A stretch of 64,000 bases of DNA from Euryarchaeota archaeon UBA88 (GTDB lineage: Archaea; Thermoplasmatota; Poseidoniia; Poseidoniales; Poseidoniaceae): positions 91,029 through 155,028 of the forward strand of contig DAME01000011.1 of the NCBI GenBank assembly GCA_002499545.1, in the 5' to 3' direction. A model generated the notes under the pieces. That model was not told the DNA's origin. It saw only the letters and a program-made list of their open reading frames with translations, and did no database searches. How positions within the stretch are numbered: position 1 is the stretch's first letter; the number at the start of each line of letters is the position of its first letter. Made by a program: the position numbers and the translations under genes. Shown here one piece after another: positions 1 through 8,712 of this stretch.

Positions 1-837
1 AACGGTCCACATTTGTGGTTTTCAGCCAAAGACACGCAGGGACTCGAGCCGCACCTACTCACAACCTCTGGAGATTTACTCAGCTGGGACCTCAACCCGA
101 TGGGCAGCAGTGCACCCTCCAGTCCAACCGCTGTAGGAACCGGTGCGGTCTTTGTCGCTGAGGCCAACAACGGACGCCAGTTGGTGCATTTGTTTGAAGA
201 CGGGTCGGCGAATTGGCTGACCTCGCTGACCCACCAAGGCACCGGTTCGCCGACACAACACGTTGGCGTGGCGTTGGGGATTCATGAAGTCGGCCAGTAC
301 CTCGTGTTTGATGCACTGACCTCTGGCGTGGATACGACTGTGTGGTCTCACAACTTGGTCACGGGTCAAACCCAACTGCTGTCGCTTGACATCCTCGCTC
401 CGGGCGATTGGGCGGGAGGATACGTACATGGAGGACTGCTATGGTTCGACTGTGTAGCGCCGGGCGTGGCCCATGAAGTGTGCACCAGTGACGGTACGGT
501 TGAACAAACAAAGGTCGTCACCGACTTGAGGGCGGGCATTGCCAGTTCAAACATTCTCCACTTTGCCGCACACAGTGAAACGTTGTTCGTCATGGCTTCC
601 GGACAAATCGACGGGCAAGAAACCGGTTCTTGCTTGTGGTATTTCAGCGGTACCGGTGCGCAGTTAGCGTACGACCCCTGGGAGGGGAGTGGGAACAATT
701 CCGCATCTGGAACCTACGGTTCGCTGGTGATGAGTGAACATCATGCTCTGTTCATGTCCCATGACGGTCAACGCGGCCATGAGGTTCATGCTTGGAGTCA
801 CGGTACGATCTCCGGTGAATGGCTCGTGTGGTCATGA
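1..837 (+). CDS. C-terminal part of an ELWxxDGT-like repeat (beta-propeller-like) protein
   Basis: The reading frame is open to the left window edge, so the true start lies outside. About 278 residues are visible. They contain repeated units of the form 'FSAKDTQGLEPHLL', 'HEVCTSDGT..QTKVVTDLRAG' and 'SHDGQRGHEVHAWSHG', which match the pattern of ELWxxDGT repeats (F-A-x-D-x-x-G-x-E-L-W-x-x-D-G-T). Such repeats occur in secreted, probably beta-propeller, proteins of unknown ligand. No membrane segment follows the repeats and the protein ends in WLVWS, so any anchor or signal peptide must be upstream. The stop codon TGA overlaps the oppositely oriented trhO stop in the palindrome TCATGA. The repeat assignment is by eye and fairly weak; function is unknown. 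Confidence 0.6.
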   Translation, partial: NGPHLWFSAKDTQGLEPHLLTTSGDLLSWDLNPMGSSAPSSPTAVGTGAVFVAEANNGRQLVHLFEDGSANWLTSLTHQGTGSPTQHVGVALGIHEVGQYLVFDALTSGVDTTVWSHNLVTGQTQLLSLDILAPGDWAGGYVHGGLLWFDCVAPGVAHEVCTSDGTVEQTKVVTDLRAGIASSNILHFAAHSETLFVMASGQIDGQETGSCLWYFSGTGAQLAYDPWEGSGNNSASGTYGSLVMSEHHALFMSHDGQRGHEVHAWSHGTISGEWLVWS

Positions 838-1707
838 CCGCAAATGAATGCAGTGTGGGCATGAAACCTCGATGACGTAGTCGGGGGATTGTTGCTCTTC
901 GACGGTCAGCGGTTGGCGACAGGCGAAGCACTGGACTACGTCACTTTGGTCGAGTTCCGGATTGACCGCTACGCGATGGTCAAAGACGAAGCAATCACCG
1001 TCCCAATGTGCTTCTCCAACTTCTTCGAAGTAGCCGAGGATTCCACCACCCAATTGGCGTACGTCCCTGAATCCTGCATCCATCATCACGACGCTGGCTT
1101 TTTCGCATCGTATTCCACCGGTACAAAACATCACCACGGGAATATCCTTCATCGAATCAGGCAGTTGTTCAATCGCTTTAGGAAAGGATCTGAAGGACGT
1201 GATATCGAGGTCGATTGCATTTTGGAAAGTGCCCAAACGAATTTCGTAGTCGTTTCGGGTATCGAGTACGGCAACCTCTCGACCTTCATCCAACCACTGC
1301 TTGAATTCCGTCGGTGATATCACCGGACCGGTTCGTCGAGCAGGTTGAACGTGGTCGAGTCCAATTGAAATGATTTCTTTTTTCAATCGAACATTCATTC
1401 TATTGAACGGCTGATAATCGGTGAATGAGTACTTCAAGCGAATGCCAGCAAACCGCTCATCACCGTTCAAGAATTCAATAAAACCGTTCAAGGATGGCTC
1501 TGAACCTGCTAAGAAAAAGTTGATGCCTTCATGGGCCAAGAGAATGGTTCCTTTCAAGTCAAGTGAGGTGCAGACTTCTTTGAACGGTTTGCGGAGTTCA
1601 TCACGATCGGGAAGGTCGACAAAGCGGTACCCCGCTATGTTCGAAATGCCTTCACCCATGCAGTTGCGAAGATTGAATTGTTTTTGAGTCATTCCGACCG
1701 TAGACAT
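832..1707 (-). CDS. trhO: tRNA uridine(34) hydroxylase TrhO (rhodanese-domain protein)
   Basis: About 291 residues. The family (YceA/UPF0176) forms 5-hydroxyuridine at position 34 of tRNAs in an oxygen-dependent reaction. The N-terminal acylphosphatase-like part contains 'LLAHEGINFFLAG', typical of the family. It is followed by a rhodanese domain with 'VLDTRNDYEIRLGTF' and the active-site loop 'CTGGIRCEK', where the first Cys is the expected catalytic residue. The C-terminus carries a zinc-ribbon-like pair, CFAC and CPHC. The ATG at 1707 is chosen because it overlaps the nadE stop (TGATG), suggesting translational coupling; a TTG 12 bases upstream and an ATG 15 bases downstream are alternatives. 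It is the last gene of the minus-strand run surface protein-nadE-trhO. Confidence 0.9.
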   Translation of the reverse strand: MSTVGMTQKQFNLRNCMGEGISNIAGYRFVDLPDRDELRKPFKEVCTSLDLKGTILLAHEGINFFLAGSEPSLNGFIEFLNGDERFAGIRLKYSFTDYQPFNRMNVRLKKEIISIGLDHVQPARRTGPVISPTEFKQWLDEGREVAVLDTRNDYEIRLGTFQNAIDLDITSFRSFPKAIEQLPDSMKDIPVVMFCTGGIRCEKASVVMMDAGFRDVRQLGGGILGYFEEVGEAHWDGDCFVFDHRVAVNPELDQSDVVQCFACRQPLTVEEQQSPDYVIEVSCPHCIHLRS

Positions 1708-3473
1708 CAATGGCGCCAATCATGGCGCGAAGCGAGCGGTCTGCGCCAGCCCTGTCCGAACGCTCGTTTCGAGACTCGTGGTGCAGGCGACATCTGCCAA
1801 CGCTTGTGTTCACTTCGCTCAAGTCGAGTCAAGACTTCGACGACTTGTGAGCGTTCAAATCCAAGTTGTGCTATAGCCTCAGCATCCAAGCCATCCTCGA
1901 TGTGAGCGTGAAGTATTGCATCAAGCACGGAATACGGAGGCAGAGAATCTTCGTCTTTCTGGTCAGGAGCTAATTCTGCAGAAGGTGGTTTGTGCCGAGT
2001 TGAATCGTTGACTGGGACAATGTTGCCTAATGCCTTTGCCCGTGCATTGAACTCATCTGCCAGCCCGTACACCTGCAGTTTGTACAAATCTCCCAACGGA
2101 GAATAGCCACCTGCCATGTCACCGTACAGCGTACAGTAACCCTGAGCTAATTCGGATTTATTACCCGTAGCAATCGCCATTCGGCCCTGAGCGTTAGCAT
2201 ATCCCATCACAATCAACCCGCGAAGCCTCGATTGAAGATTCTCGGATGCAACGGGATGACCGTTGTTCAGAACCCCTCCAATACTGCCTTCGACTGAAGA
2301 ATGTAGCCCGTCGATTGGAACGGTGTCAAACACGATACCCAGTGCTTCAGCGGTATGACGGGCGTCGTCGATTGAATGTTGGGACGAGTGCCGGCTTGGC
2401 ATGGCGATTCCTGTCACGTTTTCTGGGCCAACTGCAGCCGCAGCAATACACGCAGCCACCGCTGAATCTATACCTCCTGAAAGCCCGAGGACCACCGACG
2501 ATATGCCCGACTTTCGGCAGTAGTCAGACAATCCAGCGATGACGGCGTCGGTCAAATCTTCGAGCAGATGTTCATCATACTCTTGGCCTGAATGGCCGGG
2601 TGAAAGGTGTCGCAACGCGTCGTTACCAACCGAAAGTGCGTCGACTGCATCAGAAGGAATCCAAGTGCAGCCCTCGGCATCATCAAGGTCGACCAAGAAA
2701 ACACCTTCTTGCCATGCAGGTGCGACAACAACTCGGCCATCTGGCCAAGCAACCAGAGAATTCCCATCAAAGAGAAGGTCGTCGTTACCCCCAACTTGGT
2801 TCGCCAAAAGGAACGGATGTCCCAAAATTGCTGCCGCTGTTCGACACACTTGAATTCGTGAACTCAACTTATCGGAATGGTAAGGAGATGCAGAAAGATT
2901 GACCGTAGCATCCAGTTGTACGCCTTGTCGGCCCCATTCAGCAAGATGTTCAATGGGGTCTGCTGAATATTCCGAAGGCGTCATTCCAGCGGCTTGCCAC
3001 GCATCTTCACAGACGGTCACGCCGAGGTTGAGATCACCGATGGTTCGAGCAATTCCAGAACGGTTGTCTGGGTGAAAATAACGAGCTTCATCGAAGACAT
3101 CGTAGGTAGGGAGAAGTTGCTTTCGTGCAACGATGTGAATGCTGTCTTCGCCGCTTGGCTTGGCCTTGTTTGCTCCAGCACGAACAACCCCATTTGACGG
3201 AAGTTGACGGGCACTTGATGGTTCAATTGGAGTTCCTACGAGGACTGGAAGTTCCACCCCAAGATTGCTCGCAGTGTCCTGTGCTAATCGAATAAATTCG
3301 TCTTGCAGCAACAGGTCACGTGGAGGATAGCCGGAGATGGCCAACTCGGTTGTCACGCCAATCCTCGCTCCGTGGTCTGAGGCCAACTTCGCCAATGCTT
3401 CAATTCGAACAGCGTTTCCGACTAAGTCGCCAACAGTTGGGTCCACTTGCAATAATCCAATTCGACGAGGCAT
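1707..3473 (-). CDS. nadE: Glutamine-dependent NAD+ synthetase
   Basis: About 588 residues. It makes NAD+ from deamido-NAD+, ATP and glutamine-derived ammonia in the cytoplasm. The N-terminal half is a nitrilase-type glutaminase with the expected Glu ('TTELAISGYPPRDLL'), Lys ('ARKQLLPTYDVFDE') and Cys ('TVCEDAW'). The C-terminal half is an N-type ATP pyrophosphatase with the P-loop 'LSGGIDSA' near residue 330 and 'GNKSELAQGY'. The two-domain, glutamine-using form is the long form of the family. The ATG at 3473 is preceded by GGAG about 8 bases upstream, and the protein then starts at MPRRIGLLQVDP, where nitrilase homology begins. The gap to the upstream surface-protein gene is 17 bases, so the two are probably co-transcribed. 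Confidence 0.95.
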   Translation of the reverse strand: MPRRIGLLQVDPTVGDLVGNAVRIEALAKLASDHGARIGVTTELAISGYPPRDLLLQDEFIRLAQDTASNLGVELPVLVGTPIEPSSARQLPSNGVVRAGANKAKPSGEDSIHIVARKQLLPTYDVFDEARYFHPDNRSGIARTIGDLNLGVTVCEDAWQAAGMTPSEYSADPIEHLAEWGRQGVQLDATVNLSASPYHSDKLSSRIQVCRTAAAILGHPFLLANQVGGNDDLLFDGNSLVAWPDGRVVVAPAWQEGVFLVDLDDAEGCTWIPSDAVDALSVGNDALRHLSPGHSGQEYDEHLLEDLTDAVIAGLSDYCRKSGISSVVLGLSGGIDSAVAACIAAAAVGPENVTGIAMPSRHSSQHSIDDARHTAEALGIVFDTVPIDGLHSSVEGSIGGVLNNGHPVASENLQSRLRGLIVMGYANAQGRMAIATGNKSELAQGYCTLYGDMAGGYSPLGDLYKLQVYGLADEFNARAKALGNIVPVNDSTRHKPPSAELAPDQKDEDSLPPYSVLDAILHAHIEDGLDAEAIAQLGFERSQVVEVLTRLERSEHKRWQMSPAPRVSKRAFGQGWRRPLASRHDWRH

Positions 3474-3490
3474 TGGGTCATCTCCGAGTA

Positions 3491-6400
3491 TCAGCTGTAC
3501 TTCACAATCTCGCCTTCGGCGTTCTTGTACCACCATTCATTGGTTTGCTTATCGTGGTACCACCAGTAACCGTCGGAACCCATCGACCAATCAGATTCAG
3601 CGTTCACGACTTGTGCAGCCGCGACGGAGGCTGCTTCGCTCAACGAATCCTCAACATCAGGTTCAAACTCATATTCGTCCTCATCATCATCAAATGATGA
3701 AGAATAATCGTCCCAGTCGTGCTCACTCTTAGAACCACCTCGCAATGTCATCCGTTTTGCTAAGACAAGTAAGGTTGCAAGAATTCCGATGAAAAGTGAT
3801 GCTGAAAGGGTTCCGAGGACTGGATTGACATCTCCAAACACGCGTTCAGTGAACGATTCTTCTCTCATTGGACGAACGTCGATGGAAGGCCCGATTGTCA
3901 CCACATCTGAACCAACTTGGACCTCGACCCATTGTAAACCGGGTGCTGATGGGTTCCAGTCGGTTGATACTGGAAGGGTCCCACCCTTGGGAACGATGAC
4001 AGTGGTACGGCGCATGGTCGAACTGGTACCGTCAATGAGGTTCTCAATGAAAATGACTTCAACTGAACCGTTCAGTGTTCCAGTGTTCTCGATGTATGCT
4101 GTTACAATCGAAGTCTGGCCGACTTCAACAAGCAAACGAGAATAGGTGACGCCGGTGGCAGGAAGCGAAAATTCCGGTTTGAGCCATTCCATGTCCCAAA
4201 CGCCTACAGGAGACCCTGCTGGTGAACCGCCGATGCCAAGAACTGCGTTATCGGCAAGGTCTCGACCTGAAATCTGGATGTAAAAAGCCAGACGGTTTTC
4301 AAGCATTTGTGGGGTTATTTCAGATAAATCAACGTTACCTACGACTTCCAAACGAAGCCCTGCAATGTCAGAACCAACAAGACTGAGAGCCTCAACTCCG
4401 TTGCGTAAGCGGTCTCCGGTTTCCTTTTCTTCAACCCACCAGATCAGTTCAAGTGAATCGACATCAAGCCCACCAGCTTCGGAGAGAAGAATGCGGACTT
4501 CATGAGATTCAGCCTTGAGAACCGATGAAGGTCGAGGATTAGATACCTCGACCGGTTCAGGCCCCGTACCGTCAACAAGAATCCAACGAACCGAAGATTC
4601 TTGCTCCGTTGTATCCGTTCCCTGTCCGGAAAGACAACCGATGCTCCACGTCAGAGGAGTTGTCATGGATTGCGATGGAGCAACCAAAGGCACCGACCAA
4701 ATGCCGTCCAGTGAAAGGGCGGACGTGGTTGAGCCTGCGAATTGGACGTTCACTTGACAATCGAACTCTGGAATCAAGCCTGTTTCGGTGAAGACAACGC
4801 CGCCCGCAATCTCGAACGGACTGTTCGGTGCTAATCGCGCACCGTCGACAACCAGCGAACCCTGAGAGAGAATCAGTGAGACGCTTTGTTCAGGAATTTC
4901 CATCGCTGCAGAAAATCGCCAGCGATGCTCTGGGAATGCTCGGAACACCTCTTGCCCAGCACGGTCAATGACTCGAATTCCCGGTTCACGGCGAGTTTCG
5001 CCGAGGTCGGGTGTGGTCCAACCCAATTCAAAATCAACGCTCAAGGTCATGGCACGGTCGTACGGACTGGCCTGCATGCCGTCAGTTCCAAGCATTTGAC
5101 AGCCGAGAATAATGAGATGTGGACTGGTCGTTGTGCAGTTGCCGGTCAGGAAATCCCACTGAATTGGCAATGGGTCACTTCCTTGATTCGATGCCAGTTC
5201 GACAACGACCGTGGACAAATCCGAACCTCCATTCGGTTCATCGATGTGGACGTTGAAGGAGTACTCCATAGCAGGATGCAACCACGGTTTTTTACCATCT
5301 TGATAGCCGAAAGCGTTCGATGCAACCGTCGGAGCTCCGTCAACCGCTAACTGGTACATGAACAACTGTTCACCGGAAATGTTCGAGCCACTGTTCTCGA
5401 GATGATGACCAGCACCATCCGTACCTACAAGGTACACCGAGACCTTCTGACCCAGGCTTCCTCCCGTATCATCGATCATCAACGTATATTGACCAATTAA
5501 CGCATTGAGGTCGTTAGGGATAAACAGACCCATTGGAGTGTATTCATCCGCATCAGGCCACGAGTCGAAATTGTCGTCATCACTCCATTCTCGCCATACC
5601 ATTGCTTGAATGGAACTTGGAAGGACTGGTTGGTCTGAAATCTTAATTTGGAATGTTTGGGTCGATGAAGGAGTGCGATGGTCGTAGAGTTCGGCATTGG
5701 TTTCCAGTACTTGCGGCGAGATAGAGTCGATGTGGAAGGTTCGTTGATAGACCGAATCATCAGCCAATCCAATCCCGTTCAACGACGTAATCTCGAATCG
5801 CCAGTCAACCACCCCAAACGTAAACGGAATGGCGCTGTTTAGACTCCACATGTTTTGCTCTAGCACCGTCGTATTTGCTATCAGTGACTCGCCTTGGTAG
5901 AATTCTACAAGTGCGTCATCGTCTGCGAACGCATCGACGGAATCTACGCCTTCAAACCCGATTCTGACATCGACATCTATGTTTGAGCCGGCCATCAAAT
6001 AGTAGTCACTGACCGTGAGTTCCTCACCGTCATCACCGGTAAGAGTGACTGATTTAATCTCAAGGTCATTTTCAAAACCTTGAATCCCGTTTCCTCCCCA
6101 AGTATAACTGGCAGGAATCGAAAGAACGCCGTTCGAAAGCATCAGACGTGTTGAGGCAGTGAGGTGAGGTGAATCATCCCACTCCGGTTCCATTCTAAAG
6201 GTAATGTTCACCGTTACTGAGGTACCAGCAATGTCACTGGTGATGGCGCTATCAGGGTGCAATTCGACCAAATTTGAATCACCAGTTCCGATTGGAGAAC
6301 CTCCGTTTAGAGGCAACAACCACGTTGCGGAGTAATTTCCGCCGTTCACGTCCAAACGAGCCGTCGCTGCGGCTGAAGAAAGTACAGTGTACTGAGTTTG

Positions 6401-8614
6401 CATTGTTTGCCAGCGCTGACTTGGTGTCAGCGTGGTTGCATCGGTATCCATCGTGACGCCGGTTAATTCTACCAGTGAAGACGAGTTGAGCCCTTCCAGT
6501 GTAACATCGAGTGACCCCGAAGTATCCGATGTCATCGGAATTGGGATGTGATGCATTCCTCCGATGGATGATAATCCATTTCGAGCACCGTTCAAAGCGA
6601 GGACAAATGCTGAATCGACCGGGGCTTGTATGAAATCCACTGCTTTGTACGGCACTCCAAGTCCCGACAGAGTTGCGTTGCCAGTTCCAAAGACCTCAAA
6701 TTCAATTTCGACGAAATACGTACCCAGTGCACTGGCTTTCGATGTTGATTGCATGGCTGAAATTGAAAGATTCTCGAGTTGAGAGGGTTCGAGTGTAAAG
6801 AATCCCGACCCGCCTTCAACAGTCCAATTGGCAATCGTGGAACCATCGAAATTCAGGTTCAATCCAGTCATTTCACCGTTGTAGGACATTCCCGAAAAGC
6901 AGAAACTGAGAAGTTCTGTTGCTGGAATCCACGCCTTCACCTTCGAAGTACCCGATATCCCAGGGTTAGCAGCGATGGAGGTTTCACCGTTTTCAAAACG
7001 GTCTTGCCATCCCCATGAGCCAACTCTTGCATCGCTTGAGCCCCACTCTGCAACACCATCTTGTGCGAAGTCAATGGTTGGGTTGGCTGGTTGAACTCCA
7101 CCAAATGCACCGGTTTCAAAATCATAGACTTGCCAGAATGCCGTAGAAGAATTGGATGCTGAAATGAATTGGATTTGGTACGCACCAACCGTTCCTTCTT
7201 GCCCGGCTAAGTCCAGCGAGTAGGGGAGGGTTATGTTGGTCCAGTTGTCCAATGGTGAAGTTCGCATCTGAGCTTGTGCAAGGGTAGTTGTAGCGCTAAC
7301 GTGAATGTGTGACAGTGCTGCTGAAGGCGTGAACCATGGCGAGGTGAACCGGTCATTCGCAGTACCTTCGTGTGAACTGCTTGTTTCGACATAATTGATG
7401 CCTCCACCATTGGAAGTCCAGCCCTCAAAAGCGAGGGGGGAGTTAGCTGACACGGCGTACATTCCGTCTCCGCTGATTGAATGAACGGAGGCCATTTCAC
7501 CACTGGGTGAAGGTTCGAAATTCAAGTGCAGACGGATGGAATTAACGGTTTGCCAATCAAGAGCATTGAGTGGAACCCATCCCGCCCCACTTCCCGTCAT
7601 CCCCTGTAGAGGTGCACCTGTAGTTCCATCGAGAATCGTCCAGTTGAGGTTAGCCCCAGTCGGAACTGTCGCATCGATGTACAACGGTGCCCACGGACCT
7701 TGGTCGACGACTTGGAACGAACTTGGAGCGAAACCGATCGATGGAGACCGCCATTCAGCAGAAGGAGGAGTGGCGAAATGTACGTCATCGATGAACCAGT
7801 AATCGCAGCACGTTGAGGAACCCGAGGTTTGATGGAATCGTATTTGTGAATTGGTATGGAGGGCGGCAGCAGGAAGCGTTGTCATGTACTGTGTCGGTGT
7901 TTGAGAGCTTGAAGGAGAACCAGAAAAGGTATGCAGTGTGGTCCACGTACTGGTGGCTGTGCGGTATTGTATTTGCAGGTCTTCGTTCAAATCTGGTTCT
8001 TCACCGCAGTTGGAGTAGCCCTCGAGAACCCAGAGATGGAGCGGCATGGTCGAGACGCCCGAGAAATCGCTCACCGGTGAAGTTGCGTAGGTTGAACCTG
8101 CATAGGTTCGAATCGAACCTCCCGAAGAGCCATTGTAACCGCATGCTGGGCTGGTCACAACGCCTGAATATGAGTTAGAAAAAGTCCACCCGGGTGAAGG
8201 ATTGGTTGGTGAATTGAAGTCCCAAAGCATTCCTGCTCCGTTACCGGTCAAGGCTCCTGATTCACCAAATGTTCCATTGTTCACAGCACTGCTGTGCGCC
8301 CAAACGGTGCTGTCATTCCAAGTGAAACCTTGTTGGGTGAGTTCAACCGAAGGTTCCAGTGAAAGGTGAATATCGGTCACCGGTGCGTTACTGGAAACGT
8401 CGATTTCAAAATCGGTGGAGTACGAGTTGGCACCTGGTAGGATAACAACGGCGTTTTCACCGGAACCAACCGAACGTATGTCGGAAGTTGGGAGGAGCAC
8501 GGATATGGGTTCAGAAGCCGGATTTTCAGAAGAAATCATGCTCTGCAGCGGTCCACCGAAAACCATCAACAACGCAAGGAGTACAGCCTTGCGTGCGCTT
8601 GACCCCCCCGCCAT
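3491..8614 (-). CDS. Giant secreted surface protein with C-terminal membrane anchor and aromatic cytoplasmic tail
   Basis: 1707 residues. The N-terminus (MAGGSSARKAVLLALLMVFG) is a signal peptide. The long extracellular part is rich in Ser, Thr, Asn and Gly, has many N-x-S/T sequons, and looks like a chain of beta-sandwich modules. An early segment around residues 100-280 resembles MAM/jelly-roll adhesin modules, with paired cysteines such as SSTCCDYWFIDDVHF. A hydrophobic segment (LSASLFIGILATLLVLAKR, near residue 1610) anchors it, followed by an acidic stretch (DDDEDEYEFEPDVED). The very C-terminus is aromatic: GYWWYHDKQTNEWWYKN. Its likely place is the cell surface, as adhesin or polymer-binding protein, but no catalytic motif was seen. 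It is the first gene of the run leading into nadE and is divergent from ileS. Confidence 0.85.
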   Translation of the reverse strand: MAGGSSARKAVLLALLMVFGGPLQSMISSENPASEPISVLLPTSDIRSVGSGENAVVILPGANSYSTDFEIDVSSNAPVTDIHLSLEPSVELTQQGFTWNDSTVWAHSSAVNNGTFGESGALTGNGAGMLWDFNSPTNPSPGWTFSNSYSGVVTSPACGYNGSSGGSIRTYAGSTYATSPVSDFSGVSTMPLHLWVLEGYSNCGEEPDLNEDLQIQYRTATSTWTTLHTFSGSPSSSQTPTQYMTTLPAAALHTNSQIRFHQTSGSSTCCDYWFIDDVHFATPPSAEWRSPSIGFAPSSFQVVDQGPWAPLYIDATVPTGANLNWTILDGTTGAPLQGMTGSGAGWVPLNALDWQTVNSIRLHLNFEPSPSGEMASVHSISGDGMYAVSANSPLAFEGWTSNGGGINYVETSSSHEGTANDRFTSPWFTPSAALSHIHVSATTTLAQAQMRTSPLDNWTNITLPYSLDLAGQEGTVGAYQIQFISASNSSTAFWQVYDFETGAFGGVQPANPTIDFAQDGVAEWGSSDARVGSWGWQDRFENGETSIAANPGISGTSKVKAWIPATELLSFCFSGMSYNGEMTGLNLNFDGSTIANWTVEGGSGFFTLEPSQLENLSISAMQSTSKASALGTYFVEIEFEVFGTGNATLSGLGVPYKAVDFIQAPVDSAFVLALNGARNGLSSIGGMHHIPIPMTSDTSGSLDVTLEGLNSSSLVELTGVTMDTDATTLTPSQRWQTMQTQYTVLSSAAATARLDVNGGNYSATWLLPLNGGSPIGTGDSNLVELHPDSAITSDIAGTSVTVNITFRMEPEWDDSPHLTASTRLMLSNGVLSIPASYTWGGNGIQGFENDLEIKSVTLTGDDGEELTVSDYYLMAGSNIDVDVRIGFEGVDSVDAFADDDALVEFYQGESLIANTTVLEQNMWSLNSAIPFTFGVVDWRFEITSLNGIGLADDSVYQRTFHIDSISPQVLETNAELYDHRTPSSTQTFQIKISDQPVLPSSIQAMVWREWSDDDNFDSWPDADEYTPMGLFIPNDLNALIGQYTLMIDDTGGSLGQKVSVYLVGTDGAGHHLENSGSNISGEQLFMYQLAVDGAPTVASNAFGYQDGKKPWLHPAMEYSFNVHIDEPNGGSDLSTVVVELASNQGSDPLPIQWDFLTGNCTTTSPHLIILGCQMLGTDGMQASPYDRAMTLSVDFELGWTTPDLGETRREPGIRVIDRAGQEVFRAFPEHRWRFSAAMEIPEQSVSLILSQGSLVVDGARLAPNSPFEIAGGVVFTETGLIPEFDCQVNVQFAGSTTSALSLDGIWSVPLVAPSQSMTTPLTWSIGCLSGQGTDTTEQESSVRWILVDGTGPEPVEVSNPRPSSVLKAESHEVRILLSEAGGLDVDSLELIWWVEEKETGDRLRNGVEALSLVGSDIAGLRLEVVGNVDLSEITPQMLENRLAFYIQISGRDLADNAVLGIGGSPAGSPVGVWDMEWLKPEFSLPATGVTYSRLLVEVGQTSIVTAYIENTGTLNGSVEVIFIENLIDGTSSTMRRTTVIVPKGGTLPVSTDWNPSAPGLQWVEVQVGSDVVTIGPSIDVRPMREESFTERVFGDVNPVLGTLSASLFIGILATLLVLAKRMTLRGGSKSEHDWDDYSSSFDDDEDEYEFEPDVEDSLSEAASVAAAQVVNAESDWSMGSDGYWWYHDKQTNEWWYKNAEGEIVKYS

Positions 8615-8659
8615 GCCTGCTGCTAAGCGTTAAAGGACTTCAATGATACCCCCGCATTT

Positions 8660-8673
8660 CATCGATAAAAATC
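8660..8673 (+). promoter_or_regulatory. AT-rich core promoter candidate between the surface protein and ileS
   Basis: The sequence ATCGATAAAAATCT is the only strongly AT-rich block in the 98-base divergent gap. A TATA box here would place an ileS transcript start near 8690-8697, shortly before the ATG at 8713. The complementary TTTTTATC could serve the leftward surface-protein gene. No experimental support. Confidence 0.4.
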
Positions 8674-8712
8674 TCAATTTCCAAACTTTTGCCTTCTCTC
8701 TTCGACCGTTCA

